From Nereocystis luetkeana (Eukaryota; Sar; Phaeophyceae; Laminariales; Laminariaceae): DNA of 64,000 bases. Shown here in pieces: positions 61,817 through 64,000 of this stretch (the stretch's first letter is position 1; every line of letters starts with the position of its first letter). The stretch spans positions 3,034,001-3,098,000 of the forward strand of contig JARUPZ010000021.1 in the NCBI GenBank assembly GCA_031213475.1, written 5' to 3'. The position numbers and the translations under genes were made by a program. The notes under the pieces are model-generated. The model worked only from the letters and a program-made list of their open reading frames with translations, was not told the DNA's origin and searched no databases.

Positions 61817-62190
61817 TAATAGAAAACCTTAGAGTCAAAAGCACATCAACGAACGTAATAATACTATTATAATAGCGGATTCAAGTTGCGTTTCTGCTCG
61901 ATCTCGGCGGGTCTGGTACGGTGGCATGATACTGTTGCGCCGTGATCGATGCGTGTACAGTCAATAGCATCGTAACTCTACAATACTGCTGTAGTTTTGT
62001 TACGATTTGTTGTAGGACTCGAACAACCTGCCATGAACCTATCACCATCCGCCGAGTCGCTAACTTGCTAACCTACTGTTATGATGTGGGAGGCTCTAGG
62101 CGTAACACTCTAGCATTGTGTCGGGGCTCAGGGTCAGGTGTTAGGTATATCGCCCTAACTCAACGTCAAGAACGAGGACAATGCTTTCCT
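61817..62190. other. No gene recognised (unit 2)
   Basis: Counterpart of 37961-38335, with small indels that change the open frames. Confidence 0.3.
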
Positions 62191-62191
62191 C

Positions 62192-62278
62192 AAACCCCTT
62201 TAGCACCGCAGTCCCGTTTGGGGGACAAACCAGTCGAATTTCAAGTAGTTTGTCCCCAAAACGGGACTGCGGTTCTAA
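62192..62278. repeat. Palindromic MITE family 1 (unit 2)
   Basis: Counterpart of 38339-38424. Confidence 0.85.
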
Positions 62279-62507
62279 TGACAGTATATCATGCGCACGA
62301 TATCCGAGCCTCCCTCATTCTCCATTAGGGTCGGACAACGTAACACTTGACGCGAGTCAGGTAAGCCACCTCTGGAGACGATCGCGACGCAGCACTACTG
62401 TATGTTAGGACGTTACTTGAACGCCGAGGGGTGTGTGGTATGTACCATTTTGTGTGCTATCGATCGTGAACGTTGTCTATACCAATTGTGCGTTACGAGA
62501 GATGCAA

Positions 62508-62618
62508 TTACTACGGGGAACCATAATAAATAGGGCCAAATATTGTTGGTAAAAATAGCGAAATATATAGGTTTTTGCCGTGCACCGTAGGTCCTATTTA
62601 ATATGTCCCCCCGTAATA
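62508..62618. mobile_element. Palindromic MITE family 2, uninterrupted: empty site for copia copy 2
   Basis: Reads TTACTACGGGGAACCATAAT through CACCGTAGGTCCTATTTAAT to CCCCCCGTAATAG without a break. In unit 1 the copia LTR follows CACCGTAGGT. Confidence 0.88.
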
Positions 62619-62709
62619 GCATTTCGGCTAACATTCTAAAAACCTTGTGTTACTCGCAAGAAGTCGTCATGGAGGCAGTGTGACACCTTGCCGTCGCCAA
62701 TACGGGATC

Positions 62710-62825
62710 TATTACGGGGGACCATAGTTAATAGGACCTAATATTGTTAGTAGAAATGGTTAAATAAATACCTGGTAGGTTTTTACGTATACCACAGGTC
62801 CTATTAACTATGGTCCCCCGTAATA
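62710..62825. mobile_element. Palindromic MITE family 2, best-preserved copy
   Basis: The arms TTACGGGGGACCATAGTTAA and TTAACTATGGTCCCCCGTAA are perfect inverses, continuing to ATAGGACCT. TA lies on both sides. Confidence 0.85.
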
Positions 62826-62966
62826 GCTGATCAAATGACACGACAAAACATTGTGGTGAGCAATCGCCCGTCAATGCCGTGACGTGCCATACTGCTGTAT
62901 ACCAAGGTATATAATAACCCTACTGCTGTATGTTACCCCAACAACTAAAAATAAGTCACGCAACTG

Positions 62967-63065
62967 TTAACCCTTTTAGGACCCCAGTCCCGTTTCGGGG
63001 ACAAACCACTTATAACTTGAGAGTGCTTTGTCCCCACATATGGAAGTACGGTGCTAAAAGGATCA
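62967..63065. repeat. Palindromic MITE family 1, diverged
   Basis: Left arm TTAACCCTTTTAGGACCCCA. The right arm is degraded (TTTGTCCCCACATATGGAAG). Confidence 0.75.
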
Positions 63066-63505
63066 AGATCACGGACAGCGGCCCAAGTAATTACCGGGAT
63101 TTCAACCTCATACGAAGCAGCAGTATCATAACACAACGCAGTACAGAAACGTAATACTTCGAAGTACATATTTTTTAAAAATCTACTGAACCGGAACATT
63201 GATATGGGGTGTTCAGAAGTGTTATATCGTACCAGGTACGTACACGTTATAAACCGAGGTGTGCAGCGCTCTAAAAACCGCGAGGAGAGCAAAAAAGCGC
63301 AAGGACGAAGCGGGGGGCTATCACCGACGACATTATCGAGTATACCTGATCTTTTTTTTTCTTGGTTTTACTTTATTTTTTTCTTGGAAAAATAACCATT
63401 AATATTAATATCTGGTATTCGTTGATACTACGTGTGTGTGCTGTGCGTACTTTCGTAGCATTCATACGTAGGAAAAACAAGGAAAACAAGAAGTATTTTC
63501 TTACG
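63066..63505. other. No gene recognised
   Basis: Contains one TACCAGGT octamer (63230) and T-runs near 63351-63380. Confidence 0.35.
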
Positions 63506-63609
63506 TAACCCTTTCAGGACTGTTAAGACCGCAGTCCCGTTTGGAGACAAGTTCCTTAGAATTTGAGTGGATTGTCCCCAAAACGGGACTGCTGCCCTAA
63601 AAGGGTTAA
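63506..63609. repeat. Palindromic MITE family 1
   Basis: Begins TAACCCTTTCAGGACTG and ends CTGCCCTAAAAGGGTTAA. The left arm carries a short insertion. Confidence 0.8.
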
Positions 63610-63911
63610 TCGGAGGGAATTAAACAGAGTGGGCACAGCAGTATTAGGGAGGAAAAAAGAGCCAGAAGAATGACGGGGGGGGGGGGGGGTAGGAAATCTC
63701 CCACATACATATAGATGGTATGCCAGCAGGTTCCGAGATGCTTAATCATCCATCTTTGTGATTGTCAACGCCGTTATACTTTTTTTACCTTTCTTTTCGT
63801 TTTTTTTCCCCTCCCAAGGCTGGGCGGATGGATGATGGGCGGCTAAAATAAAGAATGTGTTTCTAAAAAGCATTTATTAATATTAATAGCCATTCCCACA
63901 AAAAAAGAAAA
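63610..63911. other. No gene recognised; 3' flank of the tRNA
   Basis: A G-run lies at 63676-63689. T-runs near 63780-63808 read as A-runs on the tRNA strand. Confidence 0.3.
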
Positions 63912-63984
63912 GCTCCCACGCGGAGTTGAACCACGGACCTGCTGCTTACTAAGCAACCGCTCTAACCAACTGAGCTATGAGAGC
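63912..63984 (-). tRNA. tRNA-Thr (anticodon AGT)
   Basis: A full cloverleaf on the minus strand. The acceptor pairs GCTCTCA with TGGGAGC, including one T-G wobble. The D arm is GCTC-AGTTGGTTA-GAGC. The anticodon arm GTTGC/GCAGC encloses TTAGTAA, giving anticodon AGT. The T arm CGTGG/CCGCG encloses TTCAACT. 73 nt, no intron, no encoded CCA. It closely fits eukaryotic cytosolic tRNA-Thr. Internal A and B boxes are intact. Confidence 0.95.
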
Positions 63985-64000
63985 TGACGGTATGCTTCGC

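Larger units (their letters stand above)
44652..62591. repeat. Tandem duplication, unit 2
   Basis: Counterpart of 21225-38742. The offset grows from 23427 to about 23853 through array changes and one inserted element. Beyond 62591 the sequence completes the MITE that copia copy 2 splits in unit 1. Confidence 0.9.

Overview
The window is nuclear DNA from a eukaryote. Evidence is GT-AG introns of 1 to 1.5 kb, a Pol III-type tRNA-Thr, a Ty1/copia LTR element, a LINE, short inverted-repeat elements and many microsatellites. A brown alga or another stramenopile would fit the mix, but nothing here proves the lineage.

Positions 1-11.97 kb are mostly repeats around one clear host gene. That gene, on the minus strand, encodes mitochondrial ribosomal protein uL15 (MRPL15-like). 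Its four exons run from 10484 down to about 5643 and join in phase. Left of it lie tRNA-derived SINE-like repeats, a CCCGACC minisatellite, a roughly 110-bp tandem repeat and several dispersed repeats. Right of it are a long (ACT)n tract and a SINE copy split by an inverted-repeat element.

Positions 11.97-62.6 kb hold a large, recent tandem duplication of about 17 kb (22.0-38.74 kb and 45.44-62.6 kb) with a Ty1/copia element at the left edge of each copy. Copia copy 1 (11974-22742) has a 5-bp target duplication and carries a nested, 5'-truncated LINE. Copia copy 2 (38743-46169) has no matching flanks: its left flank is half of a palindromic element and its right flank is the one that borders copy 1. 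The second duplication unit carries the same palindrome uninterrupted. This is the pattern expected if two copia insertions at different sites recombined and duplicated the DNA between them.

Each unit carries one plausible host gene, a spliced acidic protein with about 35-residue repeats (31974-33324 and 55788-57138). The two copies appear to differ by one synonymous base. Each unit also has a 1.4-kb 12-bp satellite open in several frames on both strands, a set of 44-bp spaced repeats, retroposon tails ending in (AAT)n, and many palindromic MITE copies. After the duplication, unit 2 alone gained a 395-bp inverted-repeat element (50338-50732) flanked by ATAC; unit 1 is its empty site. The arrays also changed length between units.

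Positions 62.6-64.0 kb contain further palindromes and a tRNA-Thr(AGT) gene at the right edge. I see no bacterial-type operons and no CRISPR. The copia elements are described as fossils.
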